DNA of 32,546 bases from Bradyrhizobium monzae (GTDB taxonomy: Bacteria > Pseudomonadota > Alphaproteobacteria > Rhizobiales > Xanthobacteraceae): assembly GCF_021458635.1 (NCBI RefSeq), contig NZ_JAIRDQ010000014.1, positions 239,985 through 272,530 on the forward strand. Direction: 5' to 3'. A model generated the notes under the pieces. That model saw nothing but the letters and a program-made list of their open reading frames with translations, had not been told where the DNA came from and did no database searches. Position numbers and translations under genes: made by a program. Shown here in pieces: positions 5,812 through 13,786 of this stretch; position 1 is the first letter of the stretch; each line of letters starts with the position of its first letter.

Positions 5812-7959
5812 ATGCGGCGGATCGGCAGGCGGGACATCGTTGCGGCGATCCTGATTGCGCTCGTTACGGGCGTGGCCGTCACGTCTCCGCCGTTGCAGAA
5901 CCTGCAAGGTCTCTCGCTCGACGTTCTCACCGCGCTGCGCTGGGAGTTTGTTGGCGACCGCCGCGATACCGCGACATCGCCGGTCGTCGTCGTGGCAATC
6001 GATGGCGAAACCTACGACAGTCCGCCGTTCAAGGGATCGCCGACCCAGACGTGGACGCGCGAGATCGGCCGGGTGCTCGGCAGCATCACCGAGGGCGGCG
6101 CCAAGGTCATCGGCTTCGACGTCATCTTTCCGAGCTCGATCGAGCAGTCGGAAATTCCCTTTGGCGACACCTCATTCGGCGCCCGCGTGAGGGGATTTGA
6201 CCGGGACTATCTGATCGCGCTGCGGAAGCTTTCCGACAACGGCAAGCTCGTGCTCGGCGAAATTCTCAGCAACGACCACCCGGACAGGCCGGATCGCGCG
6301 CAGCAACTGGCCGTGAAAAACAACATCCGCGCGCTCAACGTCCATACCGACGTCGACGACGTGATCCGGCGAATGCCGCTGAGCTTCTCCATCGCGGGCC
6401 AGCCGGTGCCCACAATGGCCGTCGAACTTGCCGCGCGCTCGCTCGGTGCCAAGACCGAGACAGGGCCAACCGGCGTGACGAATTTGTCCGGCTATGCGAT
6501 CCCGAACGCCATCCCCAACACGCTCACGCTCAATTTCCGCGGCATGGGCCGCGATATCCCCGCCTATTCCTTCGCAGATTTGCGCGCCTGCGTCGAAAAA
6601 GGAGACACCGAGTTCTTTCGCCGCGCCTTCGACGGCAAGATCGTGCTGCTGGGCAGCATCCTCAATTTCGACGACCGCAAGCTCACTTCAATGCGCCTGG
6701 CCGGCGGATATGACGGCACAATTGGGTCGCGATGCGCCCTGCCCGCGCCTGCGAGCACCGCGCAACGAGCCCTCAACGCCGTAGCCGGCGTCTTCGTCCA
6801 CGCCACGGCCGTACGAAATCTGCTCGAGCATGACGCCGTCACCGAGCTCGGCTTCCCGCTGCGGACGATCCTGACAATTGTGTTCGCGGCGATCATTGCC
6901 GCTGCCGCCTGCCTGCTCGCACCGACCGGTGCTGCGATCTTCTGGCTTGGGCTCACCGTCGCCTACGCCGCTGTCGCCGTCGGCACATTCACGCATGCCG
7001 TCGCGCTGCCCCTGACCGAGCCCGCGCTCGCGGGTCTCATGGCGCTCGCGCTGATGATCGGCTACCGCTTCGTGATCGCCGACCGTGAGGAGCGTTTTCT
7101 GCGCAAGAGCTTTGCGTTCTATCTCGCGCCCGAGGTCATCGACGGCATGGTCGCCTCCGGCAAGATGCCGGTGCTCGGCGGCGAGATGCGCAACATCACC
7201 ATGTTCTTCTCGGACCTCAGCGGCTTCTCCTCGATCGCCGAGAAGATGACGCCGAGCGAGCTGGTCGCGTTGATGAACGACTATCTCTCCGCCATGACCG
7301 ACATCATCGAAAGCCATGGCGGTTATGTCGACAAATATATCGGCGATTCCATCGTCGCGATGTTCGGCGCCCCGGCCGACGATCCCGATCATGCTCGCAA
7401 CGCGGTCGCAGCCGCGCTGCAATGCCGCGACAGGCTCGAGGAGCTCAACGAAAACCATCCCGCATTCCGAGGTCGCGGCCTCGCCCACCGCATCGGATTG
7501 AACAGCGGCGAAGCCGTGGTCGGCAATATCGGCTCGCGCCGGCGCTTCAACTACACCGTCATGAGCGATACCGTGAACCTCGCCTCCCGGCTCGAAGGTG
7601 CCAACAAATATTTCGGCACCGTGATCATGGCGTCCGAGATGACCGTAAACCAGAGCCGCAGCGCCTACATCTGGCGCGAACTGGATATGATCAGGGTACA
7701 GGGACGCGACGAGCCGATCAGGGTGTACGAGCCGCTCGCCGACATGAACGAGACGCAGGAGCAGGGCATCCGCGCGGCAACTTATGCCAAGGGACTTGCC
7801 TGCTGGCGTGCGCGCAACTTCGCCAAAGCGGCCGAGCTGTTCGAAAGCGCCGCCGGCGACGATCCGCCGTGCCGATATTTTGCCAGGCGTGCGCGAACAC
7901 TTGCGGCGAACCCACCTCCGGCCGACTGGACGCCGGTGAATACGCTGGAAGGGAAGTAG
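5812..7959 (+). CDS. CHASE2-domain class III adenylyl cyclase, 715 aa
   Basis: The protein makes cAMP from ATP in response to an extracytoplasmic signal. A first membrane helix (about residues 8-27) leads into a periplasmic CHASE2 sensor (about 30-340). Three further helices follow (about 347-370, 374-396, 403-422), and then a cytoplasmic cyclase domain (about 455-640). Metal-binding aspartates are D468 (FFSDLSGFSS) and D512 (YIGDSIVAMFG). K508 and T582 occupy the purine-specifying positions, and a Lys/Thr pair marks the class IIIb adenylyl cyclases. N589 and R593 in VNLASRLEG are the transition-state residues. All catalytic residues are present, so the enzyme should be active. The tail (650-715) resembles a short TPR-like helix pair. 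It is the second gene of a likely operon behind a CRP-type site. Confidence 0.93.
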   Translation: MRRIGRRDIVAAILIALVTGVAVTSPPLQNLQGLSLDVLTALRWEFVGDRRDTATSPVVVVAIDGETYDSPPFKGSPTQTWTREIGRVLGSITEGGAKVIGFDVIFPSSIEQSEIPFGDTSFGARVRGFDRDYLIALRKLSDNGKLVLGEILSNDHPDRPDRAQQLAVKNNIRALNVHTDVDDVIRRMPLSFSIAGQPVPTMAVELAARSLGAKTETGPTGVTNLSGYAIPNAIPNTLTLNFRGMGRDIPAYSFADLRACVEKGDTEFFRRAFDGKIVLLGSILNFDDRKLTSMRLAGGYDGTIGSRCALPAPASTAQRALNAVAGVFVHATAVRNLLEHDAVTELGFPLRTILTIVFAAIIAAAACLLAPTGAAIFWLGLTVAYAAVAVGTFTHAVALPLTEPALAGLMALALMIGYRFVIADREERFLRKSFAFYLAPEVIDGMVASGKMPVLGGEMRNITMFFSDLSGFSSIAEKMTPSELVALMNDYLSAMTDIIESHGGYVDKYIGDSIVAMFGAPADDPDHARNAVAAALQCRDRLEELNENHPAFRGRGLAHRIGLNSGEAVVGNIGSRRRFNYTVMSDTVNLASRLEGANKYFGTVIMASEMTVNQSRSAYIWRELDMIRVQGRDEPIRVYEPLADMNETQEQGIRAATYAKGLACWRARNFAKAAELFESAAGDDPPCRYFARRARTLAANPPPADWTPVNTLEGK

Positions 7960-7960
7960 C

Positions 7961-7980
7961 GGCGGAACTAACGGTCCGCC
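7961..7980. terminator. possible bidirectional terminator between convergent genes
   Basis: GGCGGA, eight bases, TCCGCC forms a six-base-pair GC-rich stem in the 28-base gap between the cyclase stop and the pobA stop. The position suits a shared terminator, but no T-run follows on either strand, so intrinsic termination would be weak. Confidence 0.35.
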
Positions 7981-7987
7981 GGGGAGC

Positions 7988-9160
7988 CTAGAACGGCAGC
8001 CCCACATAATTCTCCGCGAGCAACCGCTTCGCCGTCTCGGACGACAACAGGTACTCCAGCTCGGTCTGCTGCAGCCGGTCTTCGTACTCGGAACGATCCG
8101 GGAAACGGTGCAGCATCATCGTCATCCACCACGAGAAGCGCTGCGCTTTCCAGATCCGCGCCAACGCCGTGGCGGAATAGCCCTTCAGCCCGGAATCGTC
8201 GCCATCCTGATAATGCGCGAGCATCGCGTGGTAGAGATAGTAGATGTCGGAGGCGGCACTGTTCAGCCCGCGCGCGCCAGTCGGTGGCACGATGTGGGCG
8301 GCGTCGCCGGCGAGAAACAGGCGACCATAGCTCATCGGCTCGGCGACGAAGCTGCGCAAGGGCGCGATGCTCTTCTCGATCGACGGACCGGTGATCAAAC
8401 GGCCGGCGACTTCATCGGGCAGGCGACGCTTCAGCTCCGCCCAGAACGCATCGTCCGACCAGTCCTCGACCTTGTCAGTGAGCGGCACCTGGACGTAATA
8501 GCGGCTCAGCGTCTGTGAACGCAGCGAGCAGAGCGCGAAGCCGCGCGCGTGCTTCACGTAGATAAGCTCCGGCGACACCGGCCTGGTGCGCGACAACACG
8601 CCGAGCCAGCCGAACGGATAGACTTTTTCATATTCGCGCAGCACGTCTTTCGGGATCGACTGGCGGCTGACGCCGTGAAATCCGTCGGCGCCGACGACGT
8701 AATCGCTGTCGACGCGGACCCCTTCGCCGTTCGATCGGTACGTCACATAGGGCCGGCCCGACGTCAGATCATGCGGCGTCACGTCTTCGGCATTGTGCAC
8801 GACCTTGCCACCGAGACGGTCGCGCGCCTCGTAGAGGTCGCGCGTCAACTCGGTCTGGCCATAGACCAGCACCGAATTGCCGCCGGAATGCTTGTTCAGA
8901 TCGATATGGGAGAGCAAGCCGTCGTGGGCGATCTCGAAGCCGTTGTGGATTTCACCCTCGCGGTCCATCCGCTCGCCGCATTGCGCTTCGCGCATCAGCC
9001 GGGCAAAGCCGTGCTCGAGCACGCCGGCGCGGATGCGCGCCAGCACGTGCTCGCGGCTGTATTTCTCCAGCACGATGGTGTCGATACCCTTCAGGTGCAG
9101 GAGCTGGGACAGCAGCAGCCCTGACGGCCCACCGCCGATGATGCAAACCTGAACTTTCAT
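7988..9160 (-). CDS. pobA: 4-hydroxybenzoate 3-monooxygenase
   Basis: This FAD enzyme hydroxylates 4-hydroxybenzoate to protocatechuate with NAD(P)H and O2, feeding the beta-ketoadipate pathway. From the ATG at 9160 it is 390 residues. Numbering coincides with the Pseudomonas fluorescens enzyme: the dinucleotide fold GGGPSG at 9-14, RIRAG at 42-46, ADG at 158-160, the FAD motif GD at 285-286, P293, and the substrate residues Y201, S212, R214, Y222 and Y385 are all present. A frame back to 9226 exists, but 9160 is preceded by GGAGGACGG and gives the family N-terminus. It is divergent from the AraC gene at 9246, its probable activator. pcaHG, for the next step, lies about 4 kb away. Confidence 0.97.
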   Translation of the reverse strand: MKVQVCIIGGGPSGLLLSQLLHLKGIDTIVLEKYSREHVLARIRAGVLEHGFARLMREAQCGERMDREGEIHNGFEIAHDGLLSHIDLNKHSGGNSVLVYGQTELTRDLYEARDRLGGKVVHNAEDVTPHDLTSGRPYVTYRSNGEGVRVDSDYVVGADGFHGVSRQSIPKDVLREYEKVYPFGWLGVLSRTRPVSPELIYVKHARGFALCSLRSQTLSRYYVQVPLTDKVEDWSDDAFWAELKRRLPDEVAGRLITGPSIEKSIAPLRSFVAEPMSYGRLFLAGDAAHIVPPTGARGLNSAASDIYYLYHAMLAHYQDGDDSGLKGYSATALARIWKAQRFSWWMTMMLHRFPDRSEYEDRLQQTELEYLLSSETAKRLLAENYVGLPF

Positions 9161-9245
9161 TTTTCCGTCCTCCCGTCGGCACTTTTTGCAGATTCCGCGG
9201 CCTGGACCGATGGAGGGTTTCGTCATTGTCTTGTACTATTCGAAC

Positions 9246-10115
9246 ATGAGAACCGCAGCCCCCGCCCCGGCCATCCGGGTCTACAATCTGTTCGGCGAGG
9301 CCAGCGATCTGCCGGACGTCGTCCACTGCGAGACGATTGCGTCGCGATCGGTGCTGCATGACTGGACGCTCGCCGTGCACCGTCACGCCCGGCTGCACCA
9401 GGTGTTGCTGATCGAGCGCGGCGGCGGCGAAGCGACGCTCGATGGACGCGTGGTGCCGCTCAAGCCGATGCAGATCGTCAACGTGCCGGTCGGCCATGTC
9501 CACGGCTTCCGTTTCCTGCCGGGGACCCAGGGCTGGGTGCTGACCATTGCCGCGGAAATCCTGGACGAGGCACTGCTCGCTGCCGAAGGCTTGCGCGGCG
9601 TGCTGTCACGATCGGCCGTCGTTCGCGGCACGCCGCAGATCCGCGCGACCATGAAGCAGATCTTTGCCGAGCACGCCGCGCGCGACTTCGGCCGCGCGCA
9701 TGTGCTGCGTTCGTTATCGGCCGCCATGATCGGTCTCGTGGCACGAGCGCTGACAGGCAAGAGCGGCACCAGCAGCAGCTCCGAGTCAAACCTGTTCCGC
9801 CGTTTCGAAGCCCTGCTCGAACAACATCATCTGGAGCGCTGGACTGTTGCGGACTACGCCAACGCGCTGGCGATCACGCCGACCCATCTCAACCGCGTCA
9901 CGCGCGCGGCGACCGGCGACACCGCCTCGCACCTGATCCTGAACCGGCTGATCCGCGAGGCACGCCGCAACCTCGTCTATACAAATCTGCCGGTCTCGAC
10001 AATCGCATACGCGCTCGGCTTCGAGGACCCCGCCTATTTCAGCCGGGTCTACGCCGCCGCCACCGGACTGTCACCGCGCGCCTTTCGCGCGCAGCTCCAT
10101 GGCGGCGAAGGCTGA
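9246..10115 (+). CDS. pobR: AraC-family activator, probable PobR
   Basis: The 289-residue product has a cupin-like effector domain (about 35-110, with HRHARLHQVLLIERGGGEAT) and a C-terminal AraC double helix-turn-helix (about 190-285, with TPTHLNRVTRAATG and AYALGFEDPAYFSRVYAAAT). Regulators of this type next to pobA in rhizobia activate it in response to 4-hydroxybenzoate; assignment here rests on the divergent arrangement with an 85-base gap. The frame extends to 9186, but the ATG at 9246 gives the usual start. No Shine-Dalgarno motif precedes it. TACTAT at 9234-9239 would place a transcript start at the ATG itself, so a leaderless mRNA is possible, though no clear -35 box supports it. Confidence 0.85.
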   Translation: MRTAAPAPAIRVYNLFGEASDLPDVVHCETIASRSVLHDWTLAVHRHARLHQVLLIERGGGEATLDGRVVPLKPMQIVNVPVGHVHGFRFLPGTQGWVLTIAAEILDEALLAAEGLRGVLSRSAVVRGTPQIRATMKQIFAEHAARDFGRAHVLRSLSAAMIGLVARALTGKSGTSSSSESNLFRRFEALLEQHHLERWTVADYANALAITPTHLNRVTRAATGDTASHLILNRLIREARRNLVYTNLPVSTIAYALGFEDPAYFSRVYAAATGLSPRAFRAQLHGGEG

Positions 10116-10125
10116 TCCGCACACC

Positions 10126-10515
10126 TTACCGGCGCGCCCTCTCCTGCACGGATTCCACCGACGCTTCTTCGGGATGCCTCTTCTCGTAATGCAGGAAGAG
10201 ATCGAGCAGCGCCAGAAGCACGATAACGACGCCGAAGCCGATGCTCAGATGCATCGCCCGCGTATGCGGAAATCCGAGCAACCAGGGTGACGCGACGAGC
10301 CAGACGCCCATCAGGACGTTGATCCACTCCTCCCAGTCCCGATAGGCGATAATGGCCGCGAGCGAGAGCACGACGATGATTGCGCTGGTGACCCAGAGGT
10401 CGATCTTGCCCTCGTTGTTGGTCAGCTTGAACAGCCACGGCGATATGAAGAGGACGGCCGCGAGGAACAGATTGTAGACGTCAGGAACCGTTTCGCGCTC
10501 ATTCAGCCTGCTCAT
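10126..10515 (-). CDS. SPW-repeat membrane protein, 129 aa
   Basis: Four membrane helices are predicted (about 13-30, 42-58, 64-80 and 90-110). The diagnostic SPW tripeptide appears twice, at S25-W27 (FISPWLFKL) and S76-W78 (VASPWLLGF), as expected for an SPW-repeat protein with two tandem copies of a two-helix unit. Function in this family is unknown; members are common in rhizobia. I start at the ATG at 10515 (MSRLNERETV), which has a GGAGG site eight bases upstream, rather than the frame start at 10548. The C-terminal tail (KRHPEEASVESVQERARR) is hydrophilic. It converges on pobR with a ten-base gap and appears unrelated to aromatic catabolism. Confidence 0.85.
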   Translation of the reverse strand: MSRLNERETVPDVYNLFLAAVLFISPWLFKLTNNEGKIDLWVTSAIIVVLSLAAIIAYRDWEEWINVLMGVWLVASPWLLGFPHTRAMHLSIGFGVVIVLLALLDLFLHYEKRHPEEASVESVQERARR

Positions 10516-10609
10516 GACACAGCCTCCGCGAGGAATCCGTCGAAGCAAAGATCGGGAAGCGACTTGGTTCCTTACAAGCGGAGGCGTTCCGCCTAGACTT
10601 TGGTCTCAG

Positions 10610-11626
10610 TCACGAACCGAACCGGCGGCGATAGTCCTGCGGCGCCGTGGCCAGCACTCGCAAAAAGCTGCGGCGCATGGTCTCCTCCGATCCGAAGCCG
10701 CAGCGTTGGGATATCCGCTTCACCGGTAGGCGCGTTTCCGACAGCATTCGCCGCGCAGCTTCCACCCGCAGCCGCTCGATGGCTCGAAGCGGCGTCAGAC
10801 CGGTCGCCTTGGCGTAATGGCGGCTGAAACTGCGCTCGCTCATGCCCGCCTCACGCGCCAGCCTGGACAGAGAGAGATTGCCGGCGAGATGTTTGCTGAT
10901 CCAGTGGTGCAGCGCGCCGAATTCATCCTCGGCGGATTGCAGCGACAGTGCCTCGCTGAACTGCGCCTGCCCACCCGGCCGCTTGAGAAAGACGACGAGA
11001 TAACGCGCTACCGCAAGCGCCGTGGTGCGACCAAGATCTTCCTCCACCAGGGCCAGCGCCAGGTCGATGCCCGCAGTCACACCTGCCGAGGTCCAGATCG
11101 AGCCATCACGCACGAAGATCGGATCGGGCTCGACGCGCACGGCCGGAAAACGCCGCGCAAGCTCGGCGCAATACGACCAATGAGTCACCGCGCGGCGTCC
11201 GTCGAGCCCACCGGCGGCACCGAGCAGAAACGCGCCCGTGCAGACCGATGCCACGCGCCGCGCCGTCTTGACGCGCTGGCGCAGCCAATCCAGCAACGCC
11301 GGATCGGAGACGGCGGCATCAACGCCCGGGCCTCCCGCAACCACCAACGTGTCCAGCGCGCCGCTGGCGCGCGGAAGCGACTCCGTTGCTATCTCCAACC
11401 CCGAGGACGCCGTCACACGCGCGCGATCTTTCGCCACCACGCGAAGCGCATAAGGCGGCGTTCCGCCGGCCTCCACGATCTGCTCGTTGGCAGTCGCGAA
11501 CACCTGGAGCGGCCCCGTGACGTCGAGCAGCTGCACCGACGGATAGGCCAGCACTTCGATCACGCGTACCGAACTCCGCGTGGCGCGCGAAATGGAGCTT
11601 GGCGGAAAGCGAGGGGCCTTTGGCAT
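10610..11626 (-). CDS. GlxA-type regulator: DJ-1/PfpI domain plus AraC HTH
   Basis: The N-terminal domain (about residues 20-200) is a class I glutamine amidotransferase-like fold of the DJ-1/PfpI type, with LDVTGPLQVF and the nucleophile-elbow cysteine C129 in ASVCTGAFLLGAAG. The C-terminal domain (about 230-335) is an AraC double HTH with SERSFSRHYAKATG and CGFGSEETMRRSFLR. In GlxA-like regulators the first domain binds an effector rather than acting as an enzyme. The ATG at 11626 was chosen; a TTG at 11635 and a GTG near residue 22 (which would fit the short N-terminus of relatives) are alternatives. It is divergent from the SnoaL-like gene, with an inverted repeat between them, and may control that gene. 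Confidence 0.88.
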   Translation of the reverse strand: MPKAPRFPPSSISRATRSSVRVIEVLAYPSVQLLDVTGPLQVFATANEQIVEAGGTPPYALRVVAKDRARVTASSGLEIATESLPRASGALDTLVVAGGPGVDAAVSDPALLDWLRQRVKTARRVASVCTGAFLLGAAGGLDGRRAVTHWSYCAELARRFPAVRVEPDPIFVRDGSIWTSAGVTAGIDLALALVEEDLGRTTALAVARYLVVFLKRPGGQAQFSEALSLQSAEDEFGALHHWISKHLAGNLSLSRLAREAGMSERSFSRHYAKATGLTPLRAIERLRVEAARRMLSETRLPVKRISQRCGFGSEETMRRSFLRVLATAPQDYRRRFGS

Positions 11627-11637
11627 TTGCGCCAAAG
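11618..11637. promoter_or_regulatory. inverted repeat in the GlxA/SnoaL divergent promoter
   Basis: CTTTGGC, six bases, GCCAAAG is a perfect seven-base inverted repeat. It covers the start codon of the GlxA-type gene (11626) and lies 43 bases before the divergent SnoaL-like gene. This suits an operator for autoregulation or for control of the neighbour. Confidence 0.45.
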
Positions 11638-11679
11638 CCTGCCCGGTTATGTTGCCGCTGTCCAGCCCGAGGAGAGACC

Positions 11680-12069
11680 ATGACCACGAAGACTTTTACC
11701 AGGACCGCCCCGCCGGAATGGCTCCTCGCGATGTGGAAGGAGATCGACGACAAGACCTTTGGCAAGGGTTTCGACTGTTTCGCCGAAGATGCCATCTGCA
11801 ATCTCGGCGTCGCCGACTGGCACGGCCGCGAGGCGATCCGCAGCAACCTGCGGCAATTCATCGACCGCGGCCTTACGGCGCTCCACGACGTGGTCGAGTT
11901 CTGGGATAGTCCCGAGCTCAAGATCTTCCACGGCAAGGTCGCGATGCGCTTCGACGACCCCAGTATCGCGGCCGTGAGACCGACGATGGTCCATTTCTTC
12001 TATATGGACGAAGAGGATCCCACCAAGGTCAAGCGCTGGGTCGGTGCGGTGGGACCGACCGGATTTTAG
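11680..12069 (+). CDS. SnoaL/NTF2-like protein, 129 aa
   Basis: The product has the size and pattern of a single-domain NTF2-like alpha+beta cone: an N-terminal helix with WLLAMWKEIDDKTFGKGFDC, ADWHGREAIRSNLRQFIDRG in the middle, then alternating strands ending in HFFYMDEEDPTKVKRWVGAV. SnoaL-like proteins include isomerases, hydrolases and non-catalytic binding proteins, so no reaction can be named. The ATG at 11680 has a GAGGAGAG ribosome-binding site seven bases upstream; the longer frame to 11599 would run through the divergent promoter. Divergence from the GlxA-type regulator with a 53-base gap suggests that it is the regulated gene. Confidence 0.85.
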   Translation: MTTKTFTRTAPPEWLLAMWKEIDDKTFGKGFDCFAEDAICNLGVADWHGREAIRSNLRQFIDRGLTALHDVVEFWDSPELKIFHGKVAMRFDDPSIAAVRPTMVHFFYMDEEDPTKVKRWVGAVGPTGF

Positions 12070-12098
12070 CTGGCGCGTCGCCGACGGAGCTCGGGGGT

Positions 12099-12151
12099 GC
12101 CGGCTCCTCCATGACAACAGAGCCGGCCTCATCATCGGATGCGGCCGGCTC
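12099..12151. repeat. three-armed alternative hairpin
   Basis: Three copies of one GC-rich arm lie in alternating orientation: GCCGGCTC (12099-12106), GAGCCGGCC (12120-12128) and GGCCGGCTC (12143-12151). The middle arm can pair with either neighbour, giving an eight-base-pair stem with a 13-base loop or a nine-base-pair stem with a 14-base loop, never both. It starts 30 bases after the SnoaL-like stop codon. No T-run follows, so it is not a textbook terminator; it may protect the 3' end of the mRNA or act as a switch. Confidence 0.55.
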
Positions 12152-12516
12152 ATTCCTGATCAAGTGAAGCAAACGTCGAAGAAGACGAGCTCCTCCGGCC
12201 AACTCGGACCGGGCCCGCCGCCATTCCCAGCGCTTCTACGTACCTTCGTATAGAGCGACCAATCCTTTGGATAGGATCCGTTTACCTCCGTACGATTGAG
12301 CCCGGAATGCCGACGCCTTATCGTGGCTGCATTCGGTGCCCTGGCGCTGTTGGCACAGGACCTCCCTAACCTTGGCGCAAGACGGCCACACCCTGTCCGG
12401 TCGTCTGCGCTGCTTTTTTCAGCAGGCCGTCGGCGACCTTCGTGTTTTTCAGCCGACATATCGAGCCTTCGCGCTCGAAATTGCCGGCTCCAAGCGAAAC
12501 TGGAGCTTCGTGCACA
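12152..12516. other. intergenic before the NYN gene
   Basis: Short frames on both strands (minus 12160-12459, plus 12336-12530) lack motifs and have irregular composition. Apart from the hairpin just before it, no regulatory site or RNA gene was identified. Confidence 0.4.
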
Positions 12517-13131
12517 ATGTCTTCGTTTGAGAAGATCGCACTCTTCATCGATGGCTCCAATCTCTATGCCACCGCCAAGGCACTCGGCTTCGACGTCGAT
12601 TACAGGCGTCTGCTCAGCGAATTTCGCAGCCGAGGCGCGTTGCTGCGGGCCTTTTACTACACGACCGTCACCGAAGATCAGGAATACTCGTCAATCCGCC
12701 CATTGATCGATTGGCTCGATTATAACGGGTATACCGTCGTCACCAAGCTCGCCAAGGAGTTCGTCGACGCCACCACCGGCCGCCGCAAGCTGAAGGGCAG
12801 CATGGATGTAGACCTCGCCGTGACGGCGATGGAGCTCGCCGAGCACGTCGATCAGATCGTGTTGTTCTCGGGCGATGGGGATTTTCGTTCGCTGGTCGAA
12901 GCCGTGCAACGTCGCGGCGTCCGGGTGACCGTCATCTCCACGCTGGCCAGCCAGCCGCCGATGATCGCCGACGAACTGCGCCGGCAGGCGGACATCTTCG
13001 TTGACCTGGCGGAACTGAAGCCGAGAGTGGGGCGCGATCCGGCGGAACGACCGGGATCGCGCGAGATGCGTCAGCAACCGCCGCAATTTATCGCGCGCGC
13101 AACGCTGAATCGAAGCGACCGGCTGGAATAA
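12517..13131 (+). CDS. NYN-domain (LabA/DUF88) putative ribonuclease, 204 aa
   Basis: Residues 5-165 form a NYN domain, a PIN-like nuclease fold. Conserved acidic positions are D12 in FIDGSNLY, D97 and D99 in GSMDVDLAV, and D120 and D122 in FSGDGDF, which together would bind the metal ion. The layout matches the LabA-like/DUF88 family, thought to process or degrade RNA; the substrate is unknown. The C-terminal 35 residues are basic and probably disordered. The ATG at 12517 gives the family start (MSSFEKIALFIDGSN); the frame extends upstream to 12442 without support. The gene is alone and converges on pcaG. Confidence 0.92.
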   Translation: MSSFEKIALFIDGSNLYATAKALGFDVDYRRLLSEFRSRGALLRAFYYTTVTEDQEYSSIRPLIDWLDYNGYTVVTKLAKEFVDATTGRRKLKGSMDVDLAVTAMELAEHVDQIVLFSGDGDFRSLVEAVQRRGVRVTVISTLASQPPMIADELRRQADIFVDLAELKPRVGRDPAERPGSREMRQQPPQFIARATLNRSDRLE

Positions 13132-13155
13132 TTTGGCGGGACGATCCGCGGGTCG

Positions 13156-13782
13156 TCAGACGTCGAAGAACACCGTCTCGTCCGGCCCCTGCAGATTGAT
13201 CGTGAAGGAATATACGGCCTTGCCGGCGCGCTCGCCGCGGACGGCGATCAGCGTCTTGCGGCGCACCGGAGGCTCGACCAGATTGAGCACGGGATCGGCG
13301 GCGTTGGCGGCCTCCTCATCGGAGAAATAGAGCCGCGTGTTGAGCCCGATATTGATGCCGCGCGCGACAATCCAGACGTTGACGTGCGGTGCGCATTTGC
13401 GCCCTGCCTTGTCAATAATCGCGCCCGGCTTGATGGTCTCGAAAGTGACGAGCCCACTCTCGAAATCCGAGCCGCCGCGGGCCCAGCCGCGGAAATCCTC
13501 GTCCAAAGCGCCGGCCGAGCGATCAGCCGGATGATTATAGCGGCCGGCCGCGTTGGCCTGCCAGATCTCGATCAGAACGTCACGCAACAGCGAGCCGCTG
13601 CCGTCGAGCACCTTGCCTTCCAGCGTGATGCGCTCGCCTTGCGTGTTCGGCGTCACCAGCACATTGGAGAAATTCTTCTCAAAAATGTCGAAGCCGGCCA
13701 TGGCCGGGATCAGACCGATATGGACGTAGGGCCCGGCTGTCTGCGAAGCGGTTTCCTGGAGATAGTTGAGCGGCTGCGGCAT
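13156..13782 (-). CDS. pcaG: protocatechuate 3,4-dioxygenase alpha subunit
   Basis: This is the non-catalytic alpha subunit of the intradiol dioxygenase that cleaves protocatechuate to 3-carboxy-cis,cis-muconate. The 208 residues include the family start LQETASQTAGPYVHIGL, IEIWQANAAGRYNHP at the site matching the beta-subunit iron region, and PHVNVWIVARGINIGLNTR. Only parts of the iron-ligand set remain (Y82 and H133; the HxH motif reads HVN), as is normal for the alpha chain, which completes the active-site pocket without binding iron. The ATG at 13782 was chosen; the stop of pcaH lies only four bases upstream, so the two are one operon with pcaH first. Confidence 0.97.
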   Translation of the reverse strand: MPQPLNYLQETASQTAGPYVHIGLIPAMAGFDIFEKNFSNVLVTPNTQGERITLEGKVLDGSGSLLRDVLIEIWQANAAGRYNHPADRSAGALDEDFRGWARGGSDFESGLVTFETIKPGAIIDKAGRKCAPHVNVWIVARGINIGLNTRLYFSDEEAANAADPVLNLVEPPVRRKTLIAVRGERAGKAVYSFTINLQGPDETVFFDV

Positions 13783-13786
13783 TGGC

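Noticed and set aside
6688..8007. Long minus-strand frame (439 codons) opposite the cyclase gene
   Set aside because: It is a shadow of the high-GC cyclase codons. The product has no domain, and the plus strand encodes a complete CHASE2 cyclase.
12237..12258. Sequence resembling a lox/recombination site (TACG, six bases, CGTA)
   Set aside because: The arms are only four bases long, and no recombinase, attachment duplication or mobile gene lies nearby.
12160..12459. Minus-strand ORF of 99 codons in the gap before the NYN gene
   Set aside because: The first half is Arg/Ala-rich noise. The second half looks slightly more protein-like, but no family or start signal supports it.
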